From Ceratorhiza oryzae-sativae (taxonomy: Eukaryota; Basidiomycota; Agaricomycetes; Cantharellales; Ceratobasidiaceae): DNA of 64,000 bases. This document shows positions 10,547-20,645 of this stretch, one piece after another. The number at the start of each line of letters is the position of its first letter. Position 1 is the first letter of the stretch. The notes under the pieces were generated by a model, which was not told the origin of the DNA, made no database searches, and saw only the letters and a program-made list of their open reading frames with translations. Made by a program: the position numbers and the translations under genes. The DNA is taken from the NCBI GenBank assembly GCA_030998015.1, contig JARWMV010000055.1, positions 36,817 to 100,816 of the forward strand. The letters run 5' to 3'.

Positions 10547-11450
10547 TTGCTCTTGCTCGAGTACGTCTCTGACGGAACGCACAGCCCTCAAGTGGCACAA
10601 CCTTTTACAGAAGATCAGTGCTGCCATCTGTGTGGGTGGTTCAGACACCTATCGATCCACTGCTTCACCCTCAACTTGGTCGAAAGTATCCTTGAAGAAG
10701 CTGGGCACATCGATTTCAACCGAGTAGTAATCATCAAAGTCTGCCCCCAGAGAGTTGGACGCGCCCAACAAGCCTTTGTCACTGAGCCAGGTGCCCCTGA
10801 GTGCAAAATCTGCCGTCGGGCAAACGGAGCCACCTTCCCAGCGCGCTGCCCCTATTGTCCTAAGAAGGACAAATTCCTTTATTACTACACCATCCCCCGC
10901 AACCAGCTATAAGCTGGAGAACCTTGGCCAACAGCTTCTTTGTCACCTGCTAAATACTATCGAAAGCTTCCAAGACAGGTACCGTTATTACCAGAATAAG
11001 TACAAAGAAACCTGTGAAAAACTTCACGAAGCCGAGGCCCATTGCACATACTTAACTGAGCGTTTGTGTGAACACCAGGAGGACTACCTATCCCTCCTCC
11101 AAGACCATCTCAGACTAGAAGCTATAGCCTGAGAAACAATTGAACCCCACAAGTACGCCTTCCCCGTCTTCTCAACGCCGTCAGACCTCCCTCACCCCAC
11201 CTTTCTAAGTGGCACGGGCTCGCCAATTCAGGAAGAAGCACCCCTTCCGGCAGCCCAAATCAATCCTCCCCAAGGAAGAACTCCTTCGGGATCCAACTAA
11301 ACTAAAGAGGGTGGAGTGCCCATATCGTTGCCAAGACACCAAAAGTTGGGACTTGGACGATACTTGGTTGAGATTTGCAGGAATAGGGGACTTCAAAATT
11401 TATAGACTCGTGAGGGGAACAGAAATCTTTTATTATCAAAACAATTCCAA
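10547..11450 (+). CDS. Pre-gag leader ORFs of element B
   Basis: Three overlapping frames. The frame at 10547-10912 has cysteine pairs (CCHLCG near the start; CKIC and CPYC near the end), suggesting a small zinc-binding protein. The frame at 10755-11132 continues it at +1 and encodes a charged coiled-coil-like stretch (LENLGQQLLCHLL onward). The frame at 11209-11450 (start MARARQFRKKHPF) has a CPYRC motif. All three are preserved in the diverged copy A, with the same frame change near 10900, so the shift is not a random lesion of one copy. No ATG is obvious for the first frame. Function unknown. Confidence 0.45.
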
Positions 11451-11510
11451 TTCCCTGTACTTCCTTACCGTCTCCGTCGCCTTTAAAAATCTACTCGAGT
11501 CCTTTCTGAA

Positions 11511-12899
11511 ATGGCATCACCAACCCCTGCCCCTGCTTGGGCAAATATGTCCAATGGAGATAAGGTCATCTATATGCTTCAATCAATGGACGAACTGCAA
11601 GAGCGAACCAATAATCTCCAAAACAATATCGGGGACGTCGAACACAATAATAAGACCTACACAGACTCACTCGAGGCCAAACTTACCACTAATCAGACAA
11701 AAATAGATGCGGACGTGGCTGGATTAGCCACCAATGTCAACAATCTAGTGGGGATGTTAGCCATTCTCCAGACCACTATCACGCGTATTGAAGCGCAAAT
11801 CAACACTTCCACAGGAGGCTCAGGCGCTGCTCAAGCACTAGCTCCCTCCAGTGCAGCCCAACCACAACCAACAGCACCCGCTCCCTCTGGTGGGTCGACT
11901 GCAAAGGTTAAGATGGCCGCCCCTCAGAAGTTTGATGGCACAAAACGAGAAGACGCCATCTCATTCAGAATTGCATGTGCCCAATACATTAATACAAACA
12001 TGAGTGGGCACTCGGCTGATCAGGTGGTTGCCTTCATCACCTCCTATCTTGAAGGGTCAGCAGCTGAATGGGTCAACTTGTATGAAGAATTCGAAATTTT
12101 AAATCCTGGAACTGCGATTCCCTGGCTTCATGATGCCAATCTGTTCTGGCAAGAATTCACTACCCGTTATGGGGACCTGAACCGCACTGAAAATAACCGC
12201 AACAAGTGGCAGAAATTGAAACAATCCAAGACAGTTCAGGATTACCTCACCCTATTCAACCTATATTCCACAGGTCTTAACTACAACAATGCCGCCATGC
12301 GTGATCAGTTCTATGATGGTCTATTGACAGACGTAACAGATAGCATGGTGGCCCAAAACTATGACCCTCGCACCAAAACTTTTGCCCAACTCACTCAGCG
12401 AGCCCTGGAAATTGACCACCACCTCATCTCGTTTGGTAGCAAACGAACGTCTCATGGGAGTAACAAGCCCAGCAGCAATGCCTCGTCCAGTAGGCCGACC
12501 AATAACCCCCAAAGCACCCCCCAAAAGGAGAAATTCAAAAGTGGGGAATGGATATATAAGATTAAGGATGGGAGAGCCGTAAAAGGTCAGATTGTGGCCA
12601 TTGGGCCCAATGTGAAGGGTTTCACAGTTCCAACTGTCTGCTACGATGGCAGCAATACCAATGTACAAGAATCCTTCAAGGACATAAAGAAGGATAACCA
12701 TCTGCTGGCGGCCCCAAAGGCAAAGGATCCAGACGCAATGGATCTGGATAGCGCAGGAAAAGGAAAGGGGACGAACACCTGCTATAACTGTGGAGGACAG
12801 GGTCATATTGCAGCCAAATGCCCCTCAGCTAAGATGTCAGGATACGAGGCAGTGGTTGAGGATGTAGAAACAACCAACAATGAGTCGGTAAAAGAATGA
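11511..12899 (+). CDS. gag: Gag polyprotein of element B
   Basis: 462 codons, uninterrupted. The N-terminal third has a coiled-coil-like segment (LQSMDELQERTNNLQNN). The middle is a retrotransposon capsid domain (about residues 140-290, with FWQEFTTRYGD and YLTLFNLYSTGLNY). The C-terminus has a CCHC knuckle (CYNCGGQGHIAAKC, about residues 420-433). It forms the particle shell and binds RNA. The TGA stop overlaps the pol ATG as ATGA (12896-12899), suggesting pol is made by termination-reinitiation rather than frameshifting. The start at 11511 is the first ATG after the leader and is shared with A. Confidence 0.92.
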   Translation: MASPTPAPAWANMSNGDKVIYMLQSMDELQERTNNLQNNIGDVEHNNKTYTDSLEAKLTTNQTKIDADVAGLATNVNNLVGMLAILQTTITRIEAQINTSTGGSGAAQALAPSSAAQPQPTAPAPSGGSTAKVKMAAPQKFDGTKREDAISFRIACAQYINTNMSGHSADQVVAFITSYLEGSAAEWVNLYEEFEILNPGTAIPWLHDANLFWQEFTTRYGDLNRTENNRNKWQKLKQSKTVQDYLTLFNLYSTGLNYNNAAMRDQFYDGLLTDVTDSMVAQNYDPRTKTFAQLTQRALEIDHHLISFGSKRTSHGSNKPSSNASSSRPTNNPQSTPQKEKFKSGEWIYKIKDGRAVKGQIVAIGPNVKGFTVPTVCYDGSNTNVQESFKDIKKDNHLLAAPKAKDPDAMDLDSAGKGKGTNTCYNCGGQGHIAAKCPSAKMSGYEAVVEDVETTNNESVKE

Positions 12900-15800
12900 G
12901 CTCAAACTGTGCCAGGGGGGCGGTCTTGGGCGCTATGTTACAAAATGCGCATAACGAAAATAAAAATATGGAAATGGAATGTATGTCGTTAGGAAACCAA
13001 TCACAATTACAGTTTTTCTTTCATGCATTCCCTCTGCGCATAACCCCTGAACGCAAGTCTGCATATAACATGAAAAAATTCAATGGATGGGCCATGATCG
13101 ATTCAGGGGCCACATCAGTATTTATACATGAAAACTTGGTTAAACAATACCGTATTCCTACCGTCGCCCTAAAAACACCCAAGAAACTGAGGGTAATTGA
13201 TGGAAGGGAGATAGACTCTGGGTCTGTGACCCATTACTGCACCTTTGAGTTGTGCATTCAAGAGCACCGAGAAATCCTCAGTGCCTATGTTGTGAACGTT
13301 GGCAAAAATGATTTAGTCCTGGGCATGTCATGGCTCAAATTCCATAACCCTGATATTGATTGGGACGGGAAAGACATGAAGTTCAACTCACCAATATGCC
13401 TGAAGCACTGCATCACAAAACCCCTGCATGTGCAAGCAAATGAACCTAAGGAGCTTCAGTTGGACTCCTTAGACTCCCTCCCAACAAAATATAAAGAATT
13501 CCAGAAAATATTCGCTGAAGAAGACAACGTCCAACCATTACCACCCCATAGGAAGTGGGATATGGAAATAGATTTAAAACCAGATGCCAAGCCAAGGCAT
13601 GGTCCCATATATAGCGTGGGTGTCAAGGAAGATGCAGAATTGCGCAAAACCCTGGACCGCCAACTGAAAGCAGGGCATATCAGACCCTCAAGGTCACCAA
13701 TGGCATCCCCAGTCATATTTGTCAAAAAGAAGAATGGGAAGTTGCGCATGTGCATCAACTACTGGCAATTAAATGAAATGACAGTCTCTAATGTGTACCC
13801 ACTCCCACGCATCAATGATATTGTGGAGACTCTGCATGGGGCAAAGATATTCACCAAGTTTGATCTAAAGTGGGGCTTCAACCTCATATGAATTCGGGAA
13901 GGGGACGAATGGAAAGCAGCTTTTAAGACCAAATATGGGCTGTACGAGCCCTTAGTCATGCAATTTGGTCAAAAGAACGCACCAGGAACCTTCATGGCCA
14001 TGATCCGGGAAGAGTTCCAAGACATCGAGGGCATTTATGTGGTAATCTATATGGATGACATATTAGTATTCTCCAAAAACCAGGAAGAACACAATGAACA
14101 TGTCAAGGAAGTCTTACATCGCCTTCAAAAAGCTGGCCTATATTGCACTCTGGAAAAATGTGTTTTCGATGTCACTGAAGTCGATTACCTGGGAATAGTA
14201 GTGACTCCCCAGGGAATTAAAGTAGACCCAGCCAAGGTTGAAAAGGCTGTTGAATGGCCAACCCCTACCAACCCAACCGAAGTCCTGGAAGGGTTGGGGT
14301 TTGCAAATTGGTTGAGGCACTTCATAAAAGACTTTTCGAAAATTACAAGATGTCTTTATGAACTTGTCAAGAAGGATGTAAAATGGGAATGGACAGAAGA
14401 AAGGGATCAAGCATGGAATCTGCTGAAGCAAAAATTAAAAGAAGCCCCCCTCCTAATCCAGCCAGAGCCCAACAAACCATTCATTTTGGAAACCGACACC
14501 TCAGGCTATGCCACAGGCGCTGTATTATTGCAATATGGGGAGGACGGAATGCTCCACCCAATTTCCTATTACTCCAAGGCAATGGTCCCAGCAGAAAGGA
14601 ATTATGATATCTACAACAAAGAAATGCTGGCAATCATAAAGGCCCTCAAACACTGGCGTCATTTGCTAGAAGGGGCTGAACACCCAGTAAACATTGTTTG
14701 TGACCACAAGAATTTGTAGTATTGGAAGACAAATCGGCCACTGAACAGTCAGGTCACACGGTGGCATGAGTTCTTGTCCAGGTTCGAATTCAAGATTCTA
14801 TATATTGAAGGGGCGAAGAATGGCCAGGCAGACATACTCTCTAGGCTGTCAAGACATATCCCTAAAGAGGGGGGTGAGAGCCAAGCTCTGCTTGCGCAAA
14901 ACCAATTTTTGGAGCTGAAATCACTATGCCTGCAAGCAATCACGCCAGACAATGACCTAGAACAACTCATTAGGGATGCTATCCTGGGGGACGAACACCT
15001 ATCAAAAGTCCTAAAAGCCCTAGATGACAATGAGAAGGTCAAAGATTGGGAATGGGACGAAGGACTCTTACGACACAAAGGCAGAATCTACATCCCAAAT
15101 AACAAAGAACTTCGCAAACTGGTCATTGAAAGCCATCACGATAACCCAGCAGCAGGACACCCAGGACAGTTCAGAACATATGAACTGTTAAATCGCAAAT
15201 ACACGTGGTTATCAATGAAAAAATCAGTCAACGAATATGTCACACACTGCGAGTCATGCATCAGGAACAAGCACAGCAACCAAGTTCCCCCAGGGCTCTT
15301 AAACCCAATACCTGCACCAGAAAAACCTTGGGAGGAAATTACTTATGATCTGATCACCAGGCTACCCCTGTCAGAGGGATTTGATGCCATATTTACAGTT
15401 GTCGATCGCCTGACAAAAATGGTCCACTTTATTCCATGTCAATCGGAAGCCAGTGCTATGGATTGCGCCAACCTGTTCCTAACATATGTATGGAAACTCC
15501 ATGGGTTACCACGGAAAACAATCTCAGACTGCGGCCCCAACTTCGCATCCAAATTCTTAAGGCACTTATACAAACGACTGGATATAAAACCCTCCTATTC
15601 CACAGCATACCACCCTCAGACAGATGGCCAGTCCGAACGGGCCAACCAAGTAGTGGAAGGGTACATCAGACACTATGTATCAGACAGACAAGATGACTGG
15701 GTCTCGCTCCTACCATTAGCTGAATTTGCCTACAATAATGGTGTCAACGCCTCAACTGGCAAATCACCATTCTTTGCAAACTACGGTTTCCACCCAAGGC

Positions 15801-16396
15801 TAGCAGTCGGGGACAGGGAGGAACCAGAACTCCCTTTAGTGGACAACCATGCAGAATGGCTCCAAAAGGGCCATGACGAACTTAAGGCAGCCCTGGAAAT
15901 AGCAAACCAGAGGATCAAGGAATACTATGACCAGAAGCATTGGACCCCTGAAGCTATTAAGGTTGGAGACAAAGTCTGGCTTGATACCAAAAACATACAG
16001 ACACAGCAGGCCTCCAGGAAACTGGCCCACAAAAGAGTTGGACCATTCAAGGTGGTAGCACAACATGGCACACATGCCTACAAACTGGACCTACCGATAA
16101 CCATGAAAATACACCCAGTGTTTCACGTCTCACTCCTGACCAAATATAAAGACGACCCCTATGGCCGTCAGGTTCCCCCACCACCACCTGTGGTAACTCC
16201 TGAAGGGGAAGAAGAATTTGAAGTGGAACAGATCATAAAGTCATGATACAACAAAAGATCTAACATCTTTGAATACTATGTCAAGTGGCTCTGCTACGAC
16301 GAGCGACAATGGTTAACCTATTATGACCTGGTGAACGTGCCAGAACTCATCGCCAACTATGTCAAGTCGCACCCAAAGGCACCTCAGGACCCCCGT
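12896..16396 (+). pseudogene. pol: Pol polyprotein of element B (three nonsense codons)
   Basis: Protease: AMIDSGATSVF (about 13090-13125). RT: 13600-14200 with intact catalytic YMDD (about 14050-14061). RNase H: starts LETDTSG (about 14485) and includes HWRHLLEG. Integrase: HHCC finger (HHDNPAAGH, CESC, 15130-15260), then the DDE core with TVVDRLTKM, SDCGPNFASKF and YHPQTDGQSERANQ (15390-15650). Chromodomain: begins EFEVEQIIKS and continues after the stop as YYVKWLCYDE (16220-16310), which marks it as a chromovirus that reads histone marks for targeting. Stops at 13889 (TGA), 14717 (TAG) and 16244 (TGA) lie in otherwise perfect frame, so this copy needs help in trans. Confidence 0.93.
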
Positions 16397-16401
16397 GCCT
16401 T

Positions 16402-16413
16402 GAAGGGGGGAAG
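16402..16413 (+). promoter_or_regulatory. Polypurine tract of element B
   Basis: GAAGGGGGGAAG directly precedes the 3' LTR. It would prime plus-strand DNA. Confidence 0.75.
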
Positions 16414-16789
16414 TGTCACAAACTGACACGCATATATACACTCTATAATATTTTCTCAATTTACTACAGTTTATGAGATCATCTTCAAAACATACTTGCC
16501 TTTTATGGTATATCTGTGTCATGTGACTCATGGAATGTTCCAGACCAGTAACCAAGATGTATTTCAACTCCAATGTGAAATTCCGCAGTTCCACAGTCGC
16601 TTCTACTGCTTCTATCTCTTATCTGTTGTGACTCACTGTACGGACTTGTTTGTTATGATGTGGCTCGTACTATGTATATAAACCAGGTCAAGTTCGCAGA
16701 GGACTCCTCAAGAACTTGACCTCTCATCGAATACAAGTTCTTTTATTTTCTTACTATTTTCCTCGTTGCCTGACTTGTTGTCGTTGACA
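16414..16789 (+). repeat. 3' LTR of element B
   Basis: 376 bp, the same length as the 5' LTR, and followed by the second AAAAG duplication. Confidence 0.95.
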
Positions 16790-16794
16790 AAAAG

Positions 16795-18702
16795 GGTGAT
16801 GACAACCAATTGCATCCAATTGCCTTCCTATTGAAGAGCTTCACCCCACCAGAGAAAAATTATGACACCTACAACAAGGAGTTGCTTGCAATCATTAGGT
16901 CCTTAGAGCACTGGAGGCTATACCCAGAAGGGACAGAAGAACCTATTGTGATATACACTGACCATGGGAACCTCCAGTACTGGCAAAATGCCCAGATGTG
17001 GAATAGAAGGCATGCCAGATGGTATCTCACTCTGGCACCCTTCAATTTTCAGATTGTGTATAGACCAGGGAAACTCTCACAGAAGCCAGATGCCCTTTCC
17101 AGAAGGAGCAACCATGGGGACAACCCTATGGAACCACAGATCATGATTCCAGAAGAAAGGTTCATAGGTTTCAAGGCAGAGGTACAGGGGAATTTCTGGG
17201 AGGAGCTTAAAGAAGCTCAGGAAGAAGACAAATCTATCAGATCCTTAAGGCTGAGCATGGCAAATAAAGAACAACTACCGCCCTCAGTACAGAAGGAATT
17301 TAGATGGTATGAAATGAAGGAGGGCCTATTCAGGTATGACAATAGGCTCTACATCCCAGACGACAAGGACTTGAGGTTGAGTCTCCTTGAGGAGTGCCAT
17401 GATGCCCCTGTGGCAGGTCATCAGGGACAAGCCTGAACACTAGAATTACTATCAAGTGATTACTACTGGCCAGGAATGAAGGCCCAAGTAAACCAATACA
17501 TGGAATCTTGTGAAATGTGTCAAAGAAGCAAAGGACATAAACAAGGCACTCCCCTGAAGCCCTTACCAATCCCATGGAAACCATGGGCAGATGTCACATA
17601 TGATTTCATCATCAAATTACCTGTCTCAAAGGGGTACAACAGCATCTTGACAGTTGTAGATTGCTTCTCCCAGCAGGCCCATTTTGTACCATGTCTGGAG
17701 AGCACCAATGCAGAAGAACTGGCAGAAATATTCATAAAGGAGGTATGGAAACATCACAGGACCCCAGAAACCACTGTCTCAGACCGAGGGCCAACCTTTA
17801 ACAGCCAATTCCTAAAAGCCCTATACAAGGGAATTGGGACAAGGCCCAGATTCTCCACCACCTTCCATCTAGAAACAGATGGACTGTCGGAAAGAACAAA
17901 TCAATGGGTAGAAGGGTTCTTAAGAACCTTCTGCAATTATAGACAAGATGATTGTGTAAAATGGTTACCCATTGCCGAATTCTGCCATAACAACCACGTA
18001 AATGCTACAATGGGACAAACCCCATTTGAAACAGTATATGGAAAAAACCCAAGATGGGTTGTCCAAGAGGGAGAAGAACCGTCTGAGGCACCTGCTGCAG
18101 ACAACATGCGTAATCAAATGGAAAAGGTATGGGATGAGGCAAGAGCCTCAATGGAATTACACCAACAAATGGAAAAGAAAGGGAGGGAATTCAAGGTAGG
18201 AGACAAGGTTTGGCTGCTCCTAACAAACCTCTCGTCCAAGAGACCCTCCAAGAAATTGGACAACTGAAAAGGGGGCCCTTTTGAAATCACAGAAAAGATC
18301 TCATCCCATGCGTATCGCCTGGACCTACCTAAAACCATATGTGTACACAATGTATTCCATGTAAATCTCCTCTCACCATTCACAGAAGATAAAGACTTCC
18401 AAAGAAGGCAGGCCAAACCACCACCAATCATAACAGAAGAAGGAGAGGAGGAGTATGAGGTGGACCACATTGCAAATTATGAATGGCAGAATGGCAAGCT
18501 GTTTTACCAAATCAGATGGAGGGGCTACGACCCAATAGAAGACACAATGGAACATGCCAGCAAGTTTGCTGACATGAAAGAGGTTCTAAATGACTTGCAA
18601 AGGTGCTTACCAGATGCACCAATGCCAGTCAAGACAAGTCAGCACTCAGGTGACTCAAAAGGCAGGCCAAAGAGAACCAAACGAGGACCTGGAAAGCTTT
18701 AA
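16795..18702 (+). pseudogene. pol: pol of element C, part 2: RNase H, integrase, chromodomain
   Basis: It resumes the RNase H domain interrupted at 9848 (HPIAFLLKSFTPPEKNYDTYNKE), with IYTDHGNL near 16950. A TGA at 17434 separates the HHCC finger (HDAPVAGHQGQ) from the integrase core: CEMCQRSKG, TVVDCFSQQ, SDRGPTFNSQF and a catalytic Glu region reading ETDGLSERTNQ (17500-17910). The integrase tail (VGDKVWLL) is followed by another stop near 18265. The chromodomain is at about 18445-18580 (EYEVDHIANYEW, FYQIRWRGYDP) and is intact. The final part is basic (GRPKRTKRGPGK). Confidence 0.9.
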
Positions 18703-18755
18703 AAAGAGCCATCCAGGATACCCAAGAAAGGCCAGAGCCCACTCTACCACCTCAC

Positions 18756-19610
18756 TTGCACCACAATACACCTGCAAAACCCCAAAACATGCCTTTCATC
18801 ACTCACCCAGTCGCACATCCCAACCATTACATGCCACTTGTTGAAAATCAGGTGGTCCCACTTTGGCGGCCACCCACCACTAGGCGGCCAGCACCCTACC
18901 CTGGCAGGGAAAATTGTCCTAAACTAGGGATGTACTGCTCCAGTGTGGAAGATGCCCAGAGGTATGCTGAGCAACTGTTGCCAGGGGCTAACCTAGTGTA
19001 CATCCCAAAGAAGTTAAGGGATGAAAGGAACTGGATCAACAATGACAAGTACCTGGATCCCAGGTTAGGGGTCCTTAGATGGCATGGAAGCTGGAAACCA
19101 ACAACAAGAAACACCTTGCTAAGAACACCAATGTACGTCATTGACAATATTGTGGGACCAACAGTCAACGTGGTGGCCAAGGCAGCGAGACAACAGAGGA
19201 GGTCAGCAGGCCAAATGGCAGATGGGGGGGACTGGGAGGTGGAGCGCCAGGCCAAGGCATTGTTGGAAGAGTGGAAGTTGACACTGGCCACACCATATGT
19301 GGGACTGCTTGAAGCAACTACCACTGATGAGATGTTTACTGCTATCAGGACAAAGCAGGCAAACATGAGCAACTTCCGAAATTGGGTGAAGGTGCACCCA
19401 AACAAAAACACCAATTACAACACAGATATGACAAGCCTTATGTCAAGCCTAGAATCACTGGTTGTGGCTGAGGAAGAAGCAAAGCCTGTGATAGAGGAAC
19501 CCACCCTGGACCCAGCTGCAGAGGAAGCCAAACAGGCCTGGGACCAGTGGGAAAACGAGCTTGCCAAAGCTCTGGAGGAGGTGCCACTGTTGGAACCAGC
19601 CCCCATATGA
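18756..19610 (+). CDS. Unrecognised ORF downstream of the chromodomain in element C
   Basis: About 285 open codons from TTGCAC at 18756; the frame is open further upstream to about 18705, so it may be an extension of pol reached by a frame change rather than a separate gene. First ATG in frame is near 18789 (MPFITHPVAHPNHY). The first third is Pro/His-rich. The middle has CSSVEDAQRYAEQL and RWHGSWKPTTRN. The end is an acidic helical stretch (EEPTLDPAAEEAKQ). I recognise no domain, no capsid fold signature and no catalytic motif. Uninterrupted length in an element whose gag and pol are heavily broken is notable. It converges with the antisense ORF at 19664. Confidence 0.5.
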   Translation: MHHNTPAKPQNMPFITHPVAHPNHYMPLVENQVVPLWRPPTTRRPAPYPGRENCPKLGMYCSSVEDAQRYAEQLLPGANLVYIPKKLRDERNWINNDKYLDPRLGVLRWHGSWKPTTRNTLLRTPMYVIDNIVGPTVNVVAKAARQQRRSAGQMADGGDWEVERQAKALLEEWKLTLATPYVGLLEATTTDEMFTAIRTKQANMSNFRNWVKVHPNKNTNYNTDMTSLMSSLESLVVAEEEAKPVIEEPTLDPAAEEAKQAWDQWENELAKALEEVPLLEPAPI

Positions 19611-19663
19611 CCACAGTGCCTCTCACAAATTCTTTCTCAAATGTATAAGAGTTTTTATTTTTT

Positions 19664-20226
19664 TTACATATCAAACCTAATACATTTTTGCTCTCTATTT
19701 ACGTTTGCCCTGAGGGGCCAGGTATAGGGTTTCTTGCCCTTTTTATCCTTCTTATTTGTCTGAACAACTGACCAGGTAGTGGGCCACAGCAAAGGGGCCT
19801 CCCCCCCTGGGAAGTCGGCCATGTAGTTCTGGAAACACCCAGAACCAGATGCTGCAAAGGGTGAAGCCTCATCAAACAAGGGGGGAGAGCTCTCCTCAAA
19901 GAATTCAGCAAGAGTGGCATGGTGAGACCACTCCTCAAAGGACTTGTAGTCCTGATCAATGAGCGCCCAGACACACTCAAGGGTGGCCTCATGGGCCTGA
20001 CCATCAAGGAGTATGTGCTCTTCTACAGAGCAAGTAAGTAACATGAGACCGACAAAGAAAAGGCACACATACCTGGCACCCCATGGAAGAACCAGTCCCT
20101 GACACCTCCATAGAAGTCTTCAAGGGAGGTGTTGCACACAGCATTGCAGTAGGCACAGTACTCCCCCTCAGGGAGAGACCAGCAGGTGCAGTCAAGGGGA
20201 TTGTAGTTAAGGGAAATAACGCGCAT
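19664..20226 (-). CDS. Antisense two-exon ORF inside element C, unknown function
   Basis: Exon 1 is 20226-20073 and exon 2 is 20022-19664, joined over a 50-nt intron that starts GTATGT and ends TTGCTCTGTAG with a TTACTTAC-type branch region. The spliced length is exactly 513 nt (170 residues and a stop). The N-terminal half has many cysteines (CTCW, CAYCNAVC). The C-terminal half is acidic, then ends basic (KKDKKGKKPYTW). No family recognised. An antisense spliced gene cannot be expressed from the LTR and an intron would not be lost on reverse transcription in this orientation, so it behaves as a cargo gene with its own promoter, probably shared divergently with Rep. Confidence 0.5.
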
Positions 20227-20645
20227 AGTAAAGACGGGATGAGGAAGGGAAACAACAAAACCACAAACATTAAAAAATCACAGTGCAACATGATAACTTG
20301 AACAAACATCAAAACAAAGTCTGGTCAGGTGACACAAACCGACACGTGACCATCTGCCAGAAAACAAACAACAAAGCACAGGAATCACATGACCTAGCCT
20401 AGTCACATGAATATACACTATCCCCTAACTACTGGAGGGGTCAGAGAGGGGGCACCGACTGAAGTGGAGGAGCAGAGGCCCTGAGCGTAGCAAGGAATAA
20501 GGCCAATGCAGGGGAACGCAGGAAGGGCACCCCTTGGAGATGCATCATAACCAGCACAAGCCTACATCAGGAAACCATGTGACCACAACAACCAGAGAGG
20601 GTATATCTAGGGGACACCTTTGGGGGTAAAAGGGGCTATCATCTC
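20227..20645. promoter_or_regulatory. Divergent intergenic region between antisense ORF and Rep
   Basis: About 420 bp without coding signal. It holds several CACGTGAC/CACATGAC/CATGTGACC boxes (near 20345, 20388, 20403, 20576), a TATA-like GGTATATC near 20600, and a small stem CCCCT / AGGGG with a 9-nt loop AACTACTGG at 20422-20440. The loop does not match the usual CRESS nonanucleotide. It is the natural place for a bidirectional promoter or a former replication origin. Confidence 0.4.

Larger units (their letters stand above)
9849..16789 (+). mobile_element. Element B: complete Ty3/gypsy chromovirus (6941 bp)
   Basis: Two 376-bp LTRs (9849-10224, 16414-16789), both starting TGTCAC and ending GACA. 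The target duplication AAAAG is perfect (9844-9848 and 16790-16794). By eye the LTRs differ at roughly 14 sites, nearly all transitions. The internal order is self-primer site, leader ORFs, gag, pol (protease, RT, RNase H, integrase, chromodomain) and polypurine tract. Gag is fully open. Pol has three nonsense codons only (13889, 14717, 16244), each one C-to-T step from CGA or CAG. This is the youngest gypsy copy in the window. Confidence 0.95.

Noticed and set aside
18756..19610. ORF as a CRESS capsid protein
   Set aside because: Tempting because of the neighbouring Rep, but no basic N-terminus or jelly-roll-like pattern is visible; left as unknown.
20226..20312. Hydrophobic minus-strand start (MMFVQVIML) as a signal peptide for the antisense ORF
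   Set aside because: It is in a different frame from the antisense ORF and the region is T-rich non-coding sequence; no splice would join them cleanly.
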